Of a stretch of DNA of 64,000 nucleotides, positions 46,371 through 54,739 are shown in pieces. Each line of letters opens with the position of its first letter. The first letter of the stretch is position 1. The translations under genes and the position numbers were made by a program. The notes below the pieces were generated by a model that did not search any database, was not told where the DNA came from, and was given only the letters and a program-made list of their open reading frames with translations. The DNA is from Amycolatopsis australiensis. Its GTDB lineage: Bacteria > Actinomycetota > Actinomycetes > Mycobacteriales > Pseudonocardiaceae. The stretch lies in the NCBI RefSeq assembly GCF_900119165.1, contig NZ_FPJG01000006.1, positions 7,788,001 to 7,852,000 on the forward strand, written 5' to 3'.

Positions 46371-46757
46371 ATGGCATCCGAAACGGACCGGCTCGCCGCC
46401 GAACGGTACGTCGTCCTGACCACGTTCCGCCGCGACGGACGCGCCGTGCCGACCCCGCTGTGGGTGGCGGGCGACGGCGGCGAGCTCGTGGTGTGGTCGG
46501 AACGCAAGGCGGGCAAGGTCAAGCGCATCCGCAACAACGGGCGGGTGCGGGTGCAGGCCTGCGACCTGCGCGGGCGGAAGACGCACGGCCCGGTCGCCAC
46601 CGGGCAGGCCCGGCTGCTGGACGCCCCCGGGACCGAACGCGTCCGGAAGGTGATCGCCCGCAAGTACGGTCTCGTCGGGCGGGTCACGATGTTCTTCTCG
46701 AAGCTGCGCGGGCCGGCCGACCGGACCGTCGGGATCGCGATCAGGCTGGACGGCTGA
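46371..46757 (+). CDS. PPOX-class F420-dependent oxidoreductase
   Basis: A 128-residue split-barrel flavin-type protein. It has T-F-R-R-D-G-R-A-V-P-T-P-L-W-V, W-S-E-R-K-A-G-K-V-K-R-I-R-N-N and R-V-R-V-Q-A-C-D-L-R-G, like the Rv2061c group that binds F420. Its reaction is unknown. The 3' end overlaps the convergent acetyltransferase gene by 17 bp. Confidence 0.85.
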   Translation: MASETDRLAAERYVVLTTFRRDGRAVPTPLWVAGDGGELVVWSERKAGKVKRIRNNGRVRVQACDLRGRKTHGPVATGQARLLDAPGTERVRKVIARKYGLVGRVTMFFSKLRGPADRTVGIAIRLDG

Positions 46758-47217
46758 AGCTGCGGAACCCGCGCCGCAGGTAGTTCGGCAACGCGTTCGG
46801 GTGGTCGAGGGACGAGGTGTGCAGCCAGACGCGGCGCGCGCCCGGCAGTGTCCACGCGTCGGCGACGACGAGGGTGAGCGCGTAGCCGCCGAGGCCCTTG
46901 CCGACGAACTCGGGCAGCAGGCCGAAGGTGGTGATCTCGACGTCGCCGCCGTCCTGTGGCTCGAAGTCGGCGGCGCCCGCGGTTTCGCCGCGGTACTCGA
47001 CGAGCCGGTACCGGCGGCCGGGCTCGGCCAGCCACGCCGCCCAGTCCGCTTCGGACCGCGTGGCACTCGGCCACCGGTACGGCGTGCCGATCCGGACGTG
47101 CAGGTCGCGGATGTGCGGGCCGGGTCCGGTCGCGGCGAGCGTGACGCCGTCGACGGCGGGCGCCGGGTTGAGCTGCCCGGCCGCGGTCATTTCGAGCTCG
47201 GTGACGATCTCCTCCAC
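46741..47217 (-). CDS. GNAT-family N-acetyltransferase
   Basis: A 158-residue GNAT protein. The acetyl-CoA pyrophosphate loop appears as L-P-E-F-V-G-K-G-L-G-G-Y-A-L, followed by V-W-L-H-T-S-S-L-D-H-P-N-A-L-P-N-Y, a typical GNAT C-terminus. The start is taken as GTG 47217 (V-E-E-I-V-T-E-L). ATG 47190 is an alternative. Substrate unknown. Confidence 0.8.
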   Translation of the reverse strand: MEEIVTELEMTAAGQLNPAPAVDGVTLAATGPGPHIRDLHVRIGTPYRWPSATRSEADWAAWLAEPGRRYRLVEYRGETAGAADFEPQDGGDVEITTFGLLPEFVGKGLGGYALTLVVADAWTLPGARRVWLHTSSLDHPNALPNYLRRGFRSFSRPA

Positions 47218-47266
47218 CCGCGGCAACCTACGACGCGGGCCGCGCGCTGTCAGCCGCTTTTCGGCG

Positions 47267-47608
47267 TCACGAGGCGGCGCGCATCGCGGCGGCCATGGCG
47301 GCCGAGTCGTGGTCCGGGCCGCAGCCTTCCACGATGACCAGGTCACCCGGGATGTGGTCGGCGCGCAGCCGCAGGATCTCCTGGTAGGCGGGCGAGCCGT
47401 ACCAGTCGTGCGCGGCGGCGAGGCTCGGGAACTCGATGATCACCAGCGCGCCCGGCCACTCCCCTTCCATCACGTGCACGGGCGCGCCGTGCACGACGAA
47501 CTTGCCGCCGTAGGGGTCCAGCGTCGCCTGGATGCGCTCGAGGTACTGGAAAACCTCCTCCGGCAGCACGGCGGGCGGGCGCAGGTGGGCGAGTCCGTAG
47601 GCGGTCAT
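47267..47608 (-). CDS. DUF1330 domain protein
   Basis: A 113-residue dimeric alpha-beta barrel type protein. It has F-V-V-H-G-A-P-V-H-V-M-E-G-E-W-P-G and L-V-I-I-E-F-P-S, with W-Y-G-S-P-A-Y-Q-E-I-L of DUF1330. ATG 47608 has a GGAAGGA element. It is in line with the TetR gene upstream (56 nt), so it may be its target. Function unknown. Confidence 0.85.
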   Translation of the reverse strand: MTAYGLAHLRPPAVLPEEVFQYLERIQATLDPYGGKFVVHGAPVHVMEGEWPGALVIIEFPSLAAAHDWYGSPAYQEILRLRADHIPGDLVIVEGCGPDHDSAAMAAAMRAAS

Positions 47609-47664
47609 GGTGCTCCTTCCGTTGTCCTGGAAGGAATCCTGGGCCGCGCCCGGCACGGAGTCGA

Positions 47665-48258
47665 TTACGCCGGAGGTAATGCTTCCTGCCCGCCCAGCAG
47701 GCGGTCCACGAGGGCAGTGACGAGTTCGTGGCGCTGCCGGTCGGTGAACAGGTCCGGCAGGGTGAGCCGTTCCAGGATCAGCCAGTTCAGCGCCAGCCAC
47801 AGCAGGACGACCGTCGTGCCGTCGCCGGGCAGGCCGGACTTCTCGTGGTGGGCGGCGTTGAACTCGACGTCCGCGCGGACGCGGCCGGTGAGCACCGCCC
47901 GCAGCTCCGGCCGCCGGGTGGCTTCCAGCCGCAGTTCCAGCAGGGCCAGGAAACCGGTGGGGTACGCGGCCACGCGGTCGACCAGCTCGTGCATCAGCTC
48001 GGTGACGCGGGCCCGGTCGCGCGGGCCCGTCAGGCCCTCCGCGATGACCGCTTCGTCGGTCAGCCGCTCGTAGACGCGCTCACCGGCGTGCCTGAGGATG
48101 TCGTCGCGGCTGGCGAAGTAGTTGGACGCCGTGCCGGCCGGGACCCCGGCCTGCTGGTCGACCGCCCGGAAGGTCAGTCCCCGCGCGCCTTCGCGCGCCA
48201 GCACGTCGATCGCGGCGTCGAGCAGGGCCGTCCGCCGCTGCGGATTGCGTCGCACCAT
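47665..48258 (-). CDS. TetR-family regulator
   Basis: A 197-residue TetR protein with a standard N-terminal HTH: L-D-A-A-I-D-V-L-A-R-E-G-A-R-G-L-T-F then V-P-A-G-T-A-S-N-Y-F-A-S-R-D-D. It probably controls itself and the DUF1330 gene downstream. A 7-14-7 inverted repeat lies upstream (48282-48309). Confidence 0.85.
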   Translation of the reverse strand: MVRRNPQRRTALLDAAIDVLAREGARGLTFRAVDQQAGVPAGTASNYFASRDDILRHAGERVYERLTDEAVIAEGLTGPRDRARVTELMHELVDRVAAYPTGFLALLELRLEATRRPELRAVLTGRVRADVEFNAAHHEKSGLPGDGTTVVLLWLALNWLILERLTLPDLFTDRQRHELVTALVDRLLGGQEALPPA

Positions 48259-48281
48259 GCGCCCACCCCCGTCCTGGAACC

Positions 48282-48309
48282 ACTTCAGCCAAAGTACTAC
48301 ACCTGAAGT
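48282..48309. promoter_or_regulatory. Inverted repeat ACTTCAG/CTGAAGT before the TetR gene
   Basis: 7-bp arms with a 14-bp centre that contains a minus-strand TACTTT -10-like hexamer. It could be the TetR operator, or part of the end of the adjacent marR gene. Confidence 0.35.
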
Positions 48310-48312
48310 TGG

Positions 48313-48768
48313 TCAGCGGCGCTTCGCCTGGCGGATCTCCTCCGACGCTTCCCGGTACGCCGGCGCGGCGCGTGCGAAGTAGTCGAACAGCAGCTCCTGC
48401 TGCTCCGGCGTGTACCGGCCGATGACCTCGGCGATCCGGCCGCGGGCCGGCCCGACGATCCGCTCCACGCCGGCGAGCGCGTCCGGCACCGGCTCGACCA
48501 GCACCTTGCGCCGGTCGGCCGGGTCGGCGCCACGGCGGACGTAGCCGGCGCGCTCGAGCCGGTCGATCAGCCGGGTCGTCGCGCCGGTGGTGAGCCCGGT
48601 CCGCGCGGACAGCTCGCCCGACGTCAACGCGCCTTCGAGGTCGAGCAGGCTGAGCGCGTACCACTCGGTCGCGTGCAGGCCCGCGGCCTCCGCTCCGGCC
48701 AGGCCGTGCAGGCCGACCGCGTCCAGGTAACGCCGGAAGATCACGCGTTTCTCCTCGGGACTTGCCAC
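48313..48768 (-). CDS. MarR-family regulator
   Basis: A 151-residue winged-helix protein. It has T-S-G-E-L-S-A-R-T-G-L-T-T-G-A-T-T-R-L-I as recognition helix region and R-L-E-R-A-G-Y-V-R-R-G-A-D-P-A-D-R-R as wing. GTG 48768 has a GGAGG element. It is divergent from the SnoaL-SDR pair, with a perfect operator-like repeat between them (48789-48808). Confidence 0.88.
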   Translation of the reverse strand: MASPEEKRVIFRRYLDAVGLHGLAGAEAAGLHATEWYALSLLDLEGALTSGELSARTGLTTGATTRLIDRLERAGYVRRGADPADRRKVLVEPVPDALAGVERIVGPARGRIAEVIGRYTPEQQELLFDYFARAAPAYREASEEIRQAKRR

Positions 48769-48785
48769 CGTGTCGTCCTCCAGTC

Positions 48786-48808
48786 TAATATCTGCATGTG
48801 TGCAGATA
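48786..48808. promoter_or_regulatory. MarR operator with overlapping -10 element
   Basis: TATCTGCA-TGTG-TGCAGATA (48789-48808) is an 8-4-8 perfect inverted repeat, the usual MarR site form. A plus-strand -10 TAATAT (48786-48791) overlaps its left arm, so binding should repress the SnoaL-SDR operon. Confidence 0.65.
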
Positions 48809-48841
48809 CTGCACACGAGAAGCCAAGTATAGGAGATTCCG

Positions 48842-49285
48842 ATGACCACCACCGACTCGACGACCGTCACCGCCGTGCTCGACTCGCTCGCCGAGGCCTG
48901 GGGCCGCGGCGACGCCGACGCCTACGGCGCCCACTTCACCGAGGACGCCACCTACGTCACGTTCGTGGGCACCCGCTACCAGGGCCGCGACGACATCGCC
49001 GACAGCCACCGCGCGCTGTTCGCGAAGTTCCTGAAGGGCACCCAGCTGGCGCACGAGGTGCTCGACGTGCGCTTCCTCGGCGCGGACGTGGCCGTTCTCA
49101 CCAGCCGCGGCGACACCTACAAGGGCACGCGGCCGGAGAAGCTGGGCAAGCTGCAGACCTACACGCTGGTCCGCGACGGCGACCGCTGGCTGGTCGCCGC
49201 GTTCCACAACACCCAGCGCAAGCCGCTGATGGAGCGCGTCTCCTTCGCGTTCGCGCCGGAGACGAAGCCGAAGGGCGAGCGGTGA
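48842..49285 (+). CDS. SnoaL-like / SgcJ-type (NTF2 fold) protein
   Basis: A 147-residue NTF2-fold protein. The start V-L-D-S-L-A-E-A-W-G-R-G-D-A-D-A-Y-G-A-H-F is the usual SgcJ/EcaC opening, and the G-R-D-D-I-A-D-S-H and V-R-D-G-D-R-W-L-V-A-A-F-H-N-T-Q end fits too. Enzymatic role is unknown. ATG follows GGAGAT. The SDR gene overlaps by GTGA. Confidence 0.85.
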   Translation: MTTTDSTTVTAVLDSLAEAWGRGDADAYGAHFTEDATYVTFVGTRYQGRDDIADSHRALFAKFLKGTQLAHEVLDVRFLGADVAVLTSRGDTYKGTRPEKLGKLQTYTLVRDGDRWLVAAFHNTQRKPLMERVSFAFAPETKPKGER

Positions 49286-49998
49286 AGGCACTGGTGACCG
49301 GGGCGAGCGCGGGCATCGGCCGGGCACTCGCCACGACGCTGGCCGCGGCGGGCTACTCGGTGACCGCCGTGGCCCGCCGCGAAGACCGCCTCGACGGCCT
49401 GCTGGACGCGCTCGGCCCCGGCCACGACCGGCTGGTCGCCGACCTGGCCACGCCCGAGGGCCTGCGCGCCACCGCCGGCAGGCTGGCCGAAGCGCCCTAC
49501 ACGCTGCTGGTGAACAACGCCGGCGCCGCGGTACACGGCGGCTTCGCGGCGACGTCGCTGGAGGACTCGCTCGCGGTTCTCGATCTCAACTGCCGCGCGG
49601 TCGTGACGCTCGCCCACGCGTTCCTGACCCGGGCCCGGCCGGGCGCGACGCTGCTGAACGTGTCCTCGACACTAGGCTTCACCCCGAAACCCGGGCTCGG
49701 CGTCTACAGCGCGAGCAAGGCGTTCGTGACGTCGTTCTCGGAAACCCTGTGGCACGAGCAGAAAACCCGCGGCGTCCACGTGCTGGCGCTGTGTCCCGGC
49801 GTGACCGCGACCGAGTCGCAGCACGCCGAAGACGTTCCGTCCTGGCTGGTGCAGACGCCCGAGGAGGTCGCGACCCGCGCGTTGCAGGCGGTACGCCGTC
49901 GCGAAGGCCCCACCGTCGTGTCCGGACGGCGCAACGCCGTGCTCACCGCGGTCACCGGATTGCTGCCGCGGAAAACCGCGTTGTCCCTCCTCGGCTGA
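49282..49998 (+). CDS. SDR-family oxidoreductase
   Basis: A 238-residue short-chain dehydrogenase. T-G-A-S-A-G-I-G binds NAD(P), with N-N-A-G-A-A, N-V-S-S-T-L-G-F, and Y-S-A-S-K as catalytic Ser/Tyr/Lys. It is translationally coupled to the SnoaL-like gene under the MarR operator. Substrate unknown. Confidence 0.9.
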   Translation: MKALVTGASAGIGRALATTLAAAGYSVTAVARREDRLDGLLDALGPGHDRLVADLATPEGLRATAGRLAEAPYTLLVNNAGAAVHGGFAATSLEDSLAVLDLNCRAVVTLAHAFLTRARPGATLLNVSSTLGFTPKPGLGVYSASKAFVTSFSETLWHEQKTRGVHVLALCPGVTATESQHAEDVPSWLVQTPEEVATRALQAVRRREGPTVVSGRRNAVLTAVTGLLPRKTALSLLG

Positions 49999-50002
49999 CG
50001 GT

Positions 50003-50008
50003 TAAGGT
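50003..50008 (+). promoter_or_regulatory. -10 element TAAGGT for the VOC gene
   Basis: TAAGGT ends 7 nt before ATG 50016. TTGTCC at 49981-49986 lies 16 nt upstream as a possible -35. Confidence 0.45.
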
Positions 50009-50015
50009 GTGGCCC

Positions 50016-50450
50016 ATGGGGTCAGTGAAACAGGTCCAGGTCACCTTCGACTGCGCGGAACCCGAGCGCGTCGCCCGGTTCTGGTGCGAGGTGCTCGGCT
50101 ACGTCATCCCGCCGGCGCCGAAGGGGTTCGACAGCTGGACGGACTACGACCGCTCGCTGCCGCCCGAGCGGCGCGGCGCGGCGTTCGCCTGCGTGGATCC
50201 CGAGGGGGCCGGCCCGCGGCTGTTCTTCCAGCGCGTTCCCGAAGGCAAGGTCGTCAAGAACCGGGTGCACCTCGACGTCCGGGTCGGCACGGGCCTGGTC
50301 GGCGACGAGCGTCTCGCGGCCCTCGAAGCCGAGCGCGACCGGCTGGTCGCGCTCGGCGCGAAGTGCGTGCAGGTGCTGCGCGCCGACGAGTACAACGAAT
50401 CCTGCATCCCGATGCAGGACGTCGAGGGCAACGAGTTCTGCCTCGACTGA
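50016..50450 (+). CDS. VOC-family (glyoxalase-like) protein
   Basis: A 144-residue vicinal-oxygen-chelate protein: V-T-F-D-C-A-E-P-E-R-V-A-R-F-W at the N-terminus, N-R-V-H-L-D-V-R-V in the middle, and D-V-E-G-N-E-F-C-L at the end. This subgroup resembles glyoxalase-like DUF proteins, with no assigned substrate. It converges with priA with a 6-bp gap. Confidence 0.85.
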   Translation: MGSVKQVQVTFDCAEPERVARFWCEVLGYVIPPAPKGFDSWTDYDRSLPPERRGAAFACVDPEGAGPRLFFQRVPEGKVVKNRVHLDVRVGTGLVGDERLAALEAERDRLVALGAKCVQVLRADEYNESCIPMQDVEGNEFCLD

Positions 50451-50456
50451 GGCGGG

Positions 50457-51194
50457 CTACGCCTTCGCGACCGCGGCGAGGGCCTCGGGCAGCGTGAACG
50501 CCCCGGCGTAGAGCGCCTTGCCGACGATCGAGCCCTCGACGCCGTCGGCGGCCAGCCCGGCCAGCGCGACCAGGTCGTCCACACTGGACACCCCGCCGGA
50601 GGCGATCACCGGGGCGTCGGTGCGGGCGACGACGTCGCGCAGCAGGTCGAGGTTGGGCCCGCGCAGGGTGCCGTCCTTGCTCACGTCGGTGACGACGTAG
50701 CGGGACGCGCCGTCGCGGTCCAGCCGCTCCAGGACTTCCCACAGGTCGCCGCCGTCGGAGGTCCAGCCGCGGGCCGAGAGCCGGTGACCGGCCTCGGTGA
50801 TCCGCACGTCGAGGCCGATCGCGACGCGGTCGCCGTACTCGCCGATCACCCGCGCGGTCCACTCGGGGTCCTCGAGCGCGGCGGTGCCGAGGTTGACGCG
50901 GCGGGCGCCGGTGGCGAGCGCGGCCTTCAGCGACGCGTCGTCGCGGATGCCGCCGGAGAGCTCCACCTGCACGTCGAGCCGGCCGACGACCTCGGCGAGC
51001 AGCTCGCGGTTGCTGCCCTTGCCGAACGCGGCGTCGAGGTCGACGAGGTGGATCCACTCGGCGCCGTCGCGCTGCCAGGCGAGCGCCGCCTCCAGCGGGC
51101 TGCCATAGGAGGTCTCGGTGCCGGCCTCGCCCTGGACGAGTCGCACGGCCTGGCCATCGGCCACATCAACGGCGGGAAGCAGCGTGAAAGTCAC
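50457..51194 (-). CDS. priA: Bifunctional phosphoribosyl isomerase A (HisA/TrpF)
   Basis: A 245-residue barrel. [15 protein letters not shown] carries the catalytic Asp. V-E-L-S-G-G-I-R and A-S-G-G-V-S-S are the phosphate loops, and [14 protein letters not shown] carries the second Asp. In actinobacteria without trpF, PriA isomerises both ProFAR (His) and phosphoribosyl anthranilate (Trp). No trpF is seen in the window, which fits that dual use. GTG 51194 is the start. Confidence 0.94.
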   Translation of the reverse strand: MTFTLLPAVDVADGQAVRLVQGEAGTETSYGSPLEAALAWQRDGAEWIHLVDLDAAFGKGSNRELLAEVVGRLDVQVELSGGIRDDASLKAALATGARRVNLGTAALEDPEWTARVIGEYGDRVAIGLDVRITEAGHRLSARGWTSDGGDLWEVLERLDRDGASRYVVTDVSKDGTLRGPNLDLLRDVVARTDAPVIASGGVSSVDDLVALAGLAADGVEGSIVGKALYAGAFTLPEALAAVAKA

Positions 51195-51200
51195 GCCGTA

Positions 51201-51206
51201 ACTCTA
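51201..51206 (-). promoter_or_regulatory. -10 element TAGAGT for priA
   Basis: TAGAGT on the minus strand ends 6 nt before GTG 51194. It suggests a leaderless priA message separate from hisH. Confidence 0.45.
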
Positions 51207-51229
51207 AGGCGGCGGCGCCGGTCACCCGG

Positions 51230-51856
51230 TCAGAGGGTCGCGAGCCAGTTGCGCAGCAGCTGCGCGCCGGCGTCGCCGGACTTCTCCGGGTGGAACTGGG
51301 TGGCCCAGAGCGGCCCGTTCTCGACCGCGGCGACGAAGTCCTCGCCGTGGTGGGCCCAGGTCACCTTCGGCTCCTGCCCGGCCAGCCCGTCGAGCTCCCA
51401 CTTGCGGGCGGCGTAGGAGTGCACGAAGTAGAACCGCTCGTCCGGGTCCAGGCCGGCGAACAGCTGCGAGTCCGCGGGCGCGCGCACGGTGTTCCAGCCC
51501 ATGTGCGGCAGGACGTCGGCGTGCAGCCGGTCGACGACCCCCGGCCACTCGCCCGTGCCCTCGGTCTCCTCGCCGTGCTCGACGCCGCGGGAGAACAGGA
51601 TCTGCATGCCGACGCAGATGCCGAGCACCGGACGGCCGCCGGCCAGGCGCTTGCCGATGATCCGGTGGCCCTTGACCGCCGTGAGCCCGGCCATGCAGGC
51701 GGAGTACGCGCCGACCCCGGGCACGACCAAGCCGTCGGCCTCGACCGCGGCATGCGGGTCGGCGGTGACCTCGACGTCGGCCCCGGCGCGCGCGACGGCG
51801 CGTTCGGCGGAGCGGAGGTTGCCGGAACCGTAGTCGAGGATCACCACACGAGACAC
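51230..51856 (-). CDS. hisH: Imidazole glycerol phosphate synthase glutaminase subunit
   Basis: A 208-residue class I amidotransferase. The nucleophile is in G-I-C-V-G-M-Q, the His/Glu pair in Q-F-H-P-E-K-S, and the N-terminus reads [10 protein letters not shown]. It supplies ammonia to HisF. The start is GTG 51856. It lies 35 nt from priA. Confidence 0.95.
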   Translation of the reverse strand: MSRVVILDYGSGNLRSAERAVARAGADVEVTADPHAAVEADGLVVPGVGAYSACMAGLTAVKGHRIIGKRLAGGRPVLGICVGMQILFSRGVEHGEETEGTGEWPGVVDRLHADVLPHMGWNTVRAPADSQLFAGLDPDERFYFVHSYAARKWELDGLAGQEPKVTWAHHGEDFVAAVENGPLWATQFHPEKSGDAGAQLLRNWLATL

Positions 51857-51863
51857 GCCACCC

Positions 51864-51869
51864 AGCGTA
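51864..51869 (-). promoter_or_regulatory. -10 element TACGCT for hisH
   Basis: TACGCT on the minus strand ends 7 nt before GTG 51856. The hexamer and the 7-nt spacing are the same as at hisF. Confidence 0.45.
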
Positions 51870-52026
51870 GCCGCCGCCGTCCGGCGGCTCGAACGAATAG
51901 CCGCCCGGCACGGTGCCCGGGCCGGGAAAATCTTGGCCGGCGGCGTTTCACCCTCCCGGCCACTGGGTATCAAGTCACCCGATCGTGTGGCTTCAGTCCG
52001 CACGACCGGACGCCAGGGAGGCGAAG

Positions 52027-52203
52027 ATGGCCGAGGACGATCTGCTGTCCCAGATGCTGCACGCCTGGCGTGACGACATCGAAAGCGTGCCGTTTCCGCA
52101 GTTCAGCGAGCTGCTGATCCCCCGCCAGCAGACCCGGCCGCGGTGCACGCCGAACGCGTCTGCTGCGCGCGTGACGAACGCCACTCGGAGAACAGACGCC
52201 TGA
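52027..52203 (+). CDS. Small hypothetical protein (58 residues)
   Basis: ATG 52027 is preceded by a strong AGGGAGG element. The product starts [18 protein letters not shown], an acidic amphipathic helix, and ends basic and Thr/Arg-rich. I recognise no family. The ribosome site argues that it is real. It stands 48 nt before the acyl-CoA dehydrogenase gene. Confidence 0.5.
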   Translation: MAEDDLLSQMLHAWRDDIESVPFPQFSELLIPRQQTRPRCTPNASAARVTNATRRTDA

Positions 52204-52251
52204 CTGTGGTTTCCTGCGGGGGCCGCATCGACGCGTCCCCAGGGAGCCCTC

Positions 52252-53424
52252 ATGAGCCGAACTCCTGACCCGCACGACTTCCTCGACCTCGACGCCGGGC
52301 TCGCCGAGGAGGAGCGCGCGATCCGCGACGCCGTGCGCGCGTACGCGAAGGACCAGCTGCTGGACCGGGTCGCGGAGTGGTACGAATCGGGCGCGCTGCC
52401 CGCCGCCGAGCTCGCGAAGGGCTTCGGCGCCCTCGGCCTGCTCGGCATGCACCTGGAGGGCTACGGCTGCGCCGGCACCAGCGCGGTCGCGTACGGCATC
52501 GCGTGCCGGGAGCTGGAAGCCGTCGACTCGGGGCTGCGGAGCTTCGTGTCGGTGCAGGGGTCGCTGGCGATGTACGCGATCCACAAGTGGGGCAGCGAGG
52601 AGCAGCGGCAGGAGTGGCTGCCGCGGATGGCGGCGGGCGACGCGCTGGGCTGCTTCGGGCTGACCGAGCCGGACGCGGGCAGCGACCCTGGCTCGATGCG
52701 GACCCGCGCGGTGCGCGACGGGTCCGACTGGGTGCTCTCCGGCACGAAGATGTGGATCACCAACGGGACGGTCGCCGACGTCGCGGTCGTGTGGGCGCAG
52801 ACCGACGACGGGATCCGCGGCTTCGTCGTCCCGACCTCCACGCCGGGGTTCACGGCCAACGAGGTCAAGCACAAGCTGTCCCTGCGGGCGTCGCTGACGG
52901 CGGAACTGGTCCTCGACGGCGTCCGGCTGCCGTCGTCGGCGGTGTTCCCCGAGGTCCGGGGCCTGCGCGGGCCGCTGTCCTGCTTGAACGAAGCGCGGTA
53001 CGGGATCCTGTTCGGCGTCGTCGGCGCGGCTCGTTCCTGCTACGAAGCGGCGTTGGAGTACACGCTGTCGCGCTCGCAGTTCGGCAAGCCGCTCGCCGGG
53101 TTCCAGCTGACCCAGCGCAAGCTGGCCGACCTGCTCGTCGAGGTCAACCGGGCCGGGCTGGTGGCGCTGCAGATCGGGCGGCTGAAGGACGCCGGTTCGC
53201 TGCACCACAACCACGTGAGCTTCGGCAAGATGGCGAACGTGCGGTCGGCGCTGGAGGTGGCCCGCACGGCGCGGTCGATGCTGGGTGCGAACGGGATTTC
53301 GCTGGAGTACCCGGTGATGCGGCACATGGCGAACCTCGAAACGGTGCTGACGTACGAAGGCACGGAGGAGATGCACGCGCTGTCGCTGGGCCAGGCGGTG
53401 ACGGGGCTGGCGGCGTTCCGCTGA
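52252..53424 (+). CDS. Acyl-CoA dehydrogenase, glutaryl-CoA dehydrogenase-like
   Basis: A 390-residue FAD enzyme. F-G-L-T-E-P-D-A-G-S-D-P and K-M-W-I-T-N-G are the N-terminal signatures. L-E-Y-T-L-S-R-S-Q-F-G-K-P-L follows, and the catalytic Glu lies in T-Y-E-G-T-E-E-M-H. The S-V-Q-G-S-L-A-M-Y-A-I-H-K-W-G-S-E-E-Q block and Y-E-G-T-E are close to glutaryl-CoA dehydrogenases, which convert glutaryl-CoA to crotonyl-CoA in lysine and tryptophan breakdown. No partner genes are nearby. Confidence 0.88.
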   Translation: MSRTPDPHDFLDLDAGLAEEERAIRDAVRAYAKDQLLDRVAEWYESGALPAAELAKGFGALGLLGMHLEGYGCAGTSAVAYGIACRELEAVDSGLRSFVSVQGSLAMYAIHKWGSEEQRQEWLPRMAAGDALGCFGLTEPDAGSDPGSMRTRAVRDGSDWVLSGTKMWITNGTVADVAVVWAQTDDGIRGFVVPTSTPGFTANEVKHKLSLRASLTAELVLDGVRLPSSAVFPEVRGLRGPLSCLNEARYGILFGVVGAARSCYEAALEYTLSRSQFGKPLAGFQLTQRKLADLLVEVNRAGLVALQIGRLKDAGSLHHNHVSFGKMANVRSALEVARTARSMLGANGISLEYPVMRHMANLETVLTYEGTEEMHALSLGQAVTGLAAFR

Positions 53425-53462
53425 TCGCGTTTTTGTCGGTGGCGGGCGGTAGCTTCCCCGGC

Positions 53463-53999
53463 ATGACGTTTTCGGAGTACGAGACCGTGCTGGAGCTGCG
53501 CCGCTACCGGCTGCGCCCGGGGCGGCGCGACGAGCTGATCGAGCTGTTCGAGCGCGAGTTAGTCGAGCCGCAGGAAGCGGCCGGGGCACACCTGTTCGGG
53601 CTGTTCCGCGCGGGCGAGGACTTCGTGTGGCTGCGCGGGTTCCGCTCGATGCCGGACCGCAAGGCGGCGCTCGAGTCGTTCTACTCCGGCCCGGTGTGGC
53701 AGGAGTTCCGCGACGCGGCGAACGCGACGATGCTGGACTCGGACGACGTCCACCTGCTGCGCCCGGTCCGGCGCGGGCTCGCGGCACCACCACCGGGCTC
53801 GGGCGTGTACGTGACGGTGTCCCCACCGGCCGCGCCACCACCGGCGGCGTTCGCGGCGTTCGGAACCGAGCCGTCGGAGAACGACTTCCCGCGGCTGCCG
53901 GTGCACACGGACACCCCGGTGTCGGTGTGGTTCAGCCGCGAGCCGCTCACGGAGTCGTCGCAGCGGCTGGAGCCGACATCGCGGTCACTGCTCCGGTGA
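53463..53999 (+). CDS. NIPSNAP-family protein
   Basis: A 178-residue ferredoxin-like fold protein. L-E-L-R-R-Y-R-L-R-P-G-R-R-D-E-L-I-E-L-F is the NIPSNAP start, with W-L-R-G-F and F-Y-S-G-P-V-W in the middle. A TAGCTT -10 hexamer (53450-53455) ends 7 nt before ATG 53463. Function unknown. Its 3' end overlaps the NUDIX remnant by 15 bp. Confidence 0.85.
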   Translation: MTFSEYETVLELRRYRLRPGRRDELIELFERELVEPQEAAGAHLFGLFRAGEDFVWLRGFRSMPDRKAALESFYSGPVWQEFRDAANATMLDSDDVHLLRPVRRGLAAPPPGSGVYVTVSPPAAPPPAAFAAFGTEPSENDFPRLPVHTDTPVSVWFSREPLTESSQRLEPTSRSLLR

Positions 54000-54254
54000 G
54001 AGCAGGCGGATGAGCCCTCCGGGGTAGAGGATCTTGGTGCCGTCCCGGAAAGATCCTCTACGATCCCGCCACCGCGCTCTGAGTTCCTCGCGGAACTCGC
54101 GCCGGAGGGCGTCTTCGCTGCGTTCGCCGTGCTCGATGCCGCCCCCGAGGGGCCGGTAGCAGGTCTCGCCCTTGACGTCGTCACGCCCTTCGAAGACGAG
54201 AAGAGCGTCCCCACGCCGGATGACACCGAGCACGATCGGCCGGATTGCCGGCAT
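53985..54254 (-). pseudogene. NUDIX hydrolase with internal deletion
   Basis: The 89-codon frame keeps strand one (I-V-L-G-V-I-R-R-G-D-A-L-L-V-F-E-G), a full NUDIX box (G-G-G-I-E-H-G-E-R-S-E-D-A-L-R-R-E-F-R-E-E-L) and the usual C-terminal end L-Y-P-G-G-L-I-R-L-L. About 60 residues between box and end are missing, replaced by an Arg-rich stretch. A longer in-frame start at ATG 54467 would add a membrane helix. Probably inactive. Confidence 0.6.
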
Positions 54255-54479
54255 GCCGGCCACGCTATCGGCCCGCGCGTCCCGGAGCAGGAGCCGGCAC
54301 CCGGCCCCAGCGGCGAGCAGCACCCCGAGAGCGAGCCAAGCCCACCCGGCCCCGAACACCCCGCCGAGGCGACGACGACGATTCCGGCGGAAGGCACCGC
54401 CCACGGCAAAAGCCCCATCCTCACCTCGTCCCAGCTTGTCGACGGAGCCTGAACGCTGACCTGACATGGTCGAATCCTG

Positions 54480-54739
54480 GAGGGCGGGGTGAGGCGGATG
54501 CGTGTGTTCCGGCTCGTGCTCGCGCTCGTCCCGTGGACGTCCGGGCTCGGCTTCAACGACCCGCCGCATGCCGGGGCGAAGACGCCGTCCCGGCGGTGGC
54601 GGCCGCTGCCCCCCGACAGCTTGCCCTCCGCCGCAACAACGACGGTGGCCACACCTGCACGAAATGCGGCCACCGCATCGGCGGGCGCGGCTCCTGAGCG
54701 CCGCGTCGTTCAGCGAAGGCGCACTGAACCTCGGCAGCC
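54480..54739 (+). other. Unassigned degenerate stretch
   Basis: Several short frames without family resemblance. One ends C-T-K-C-G-H-R-I (54640-54697), a possible zinc-knuckle remnant. Nothing here can be called a gene. Confidence 0.3.
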
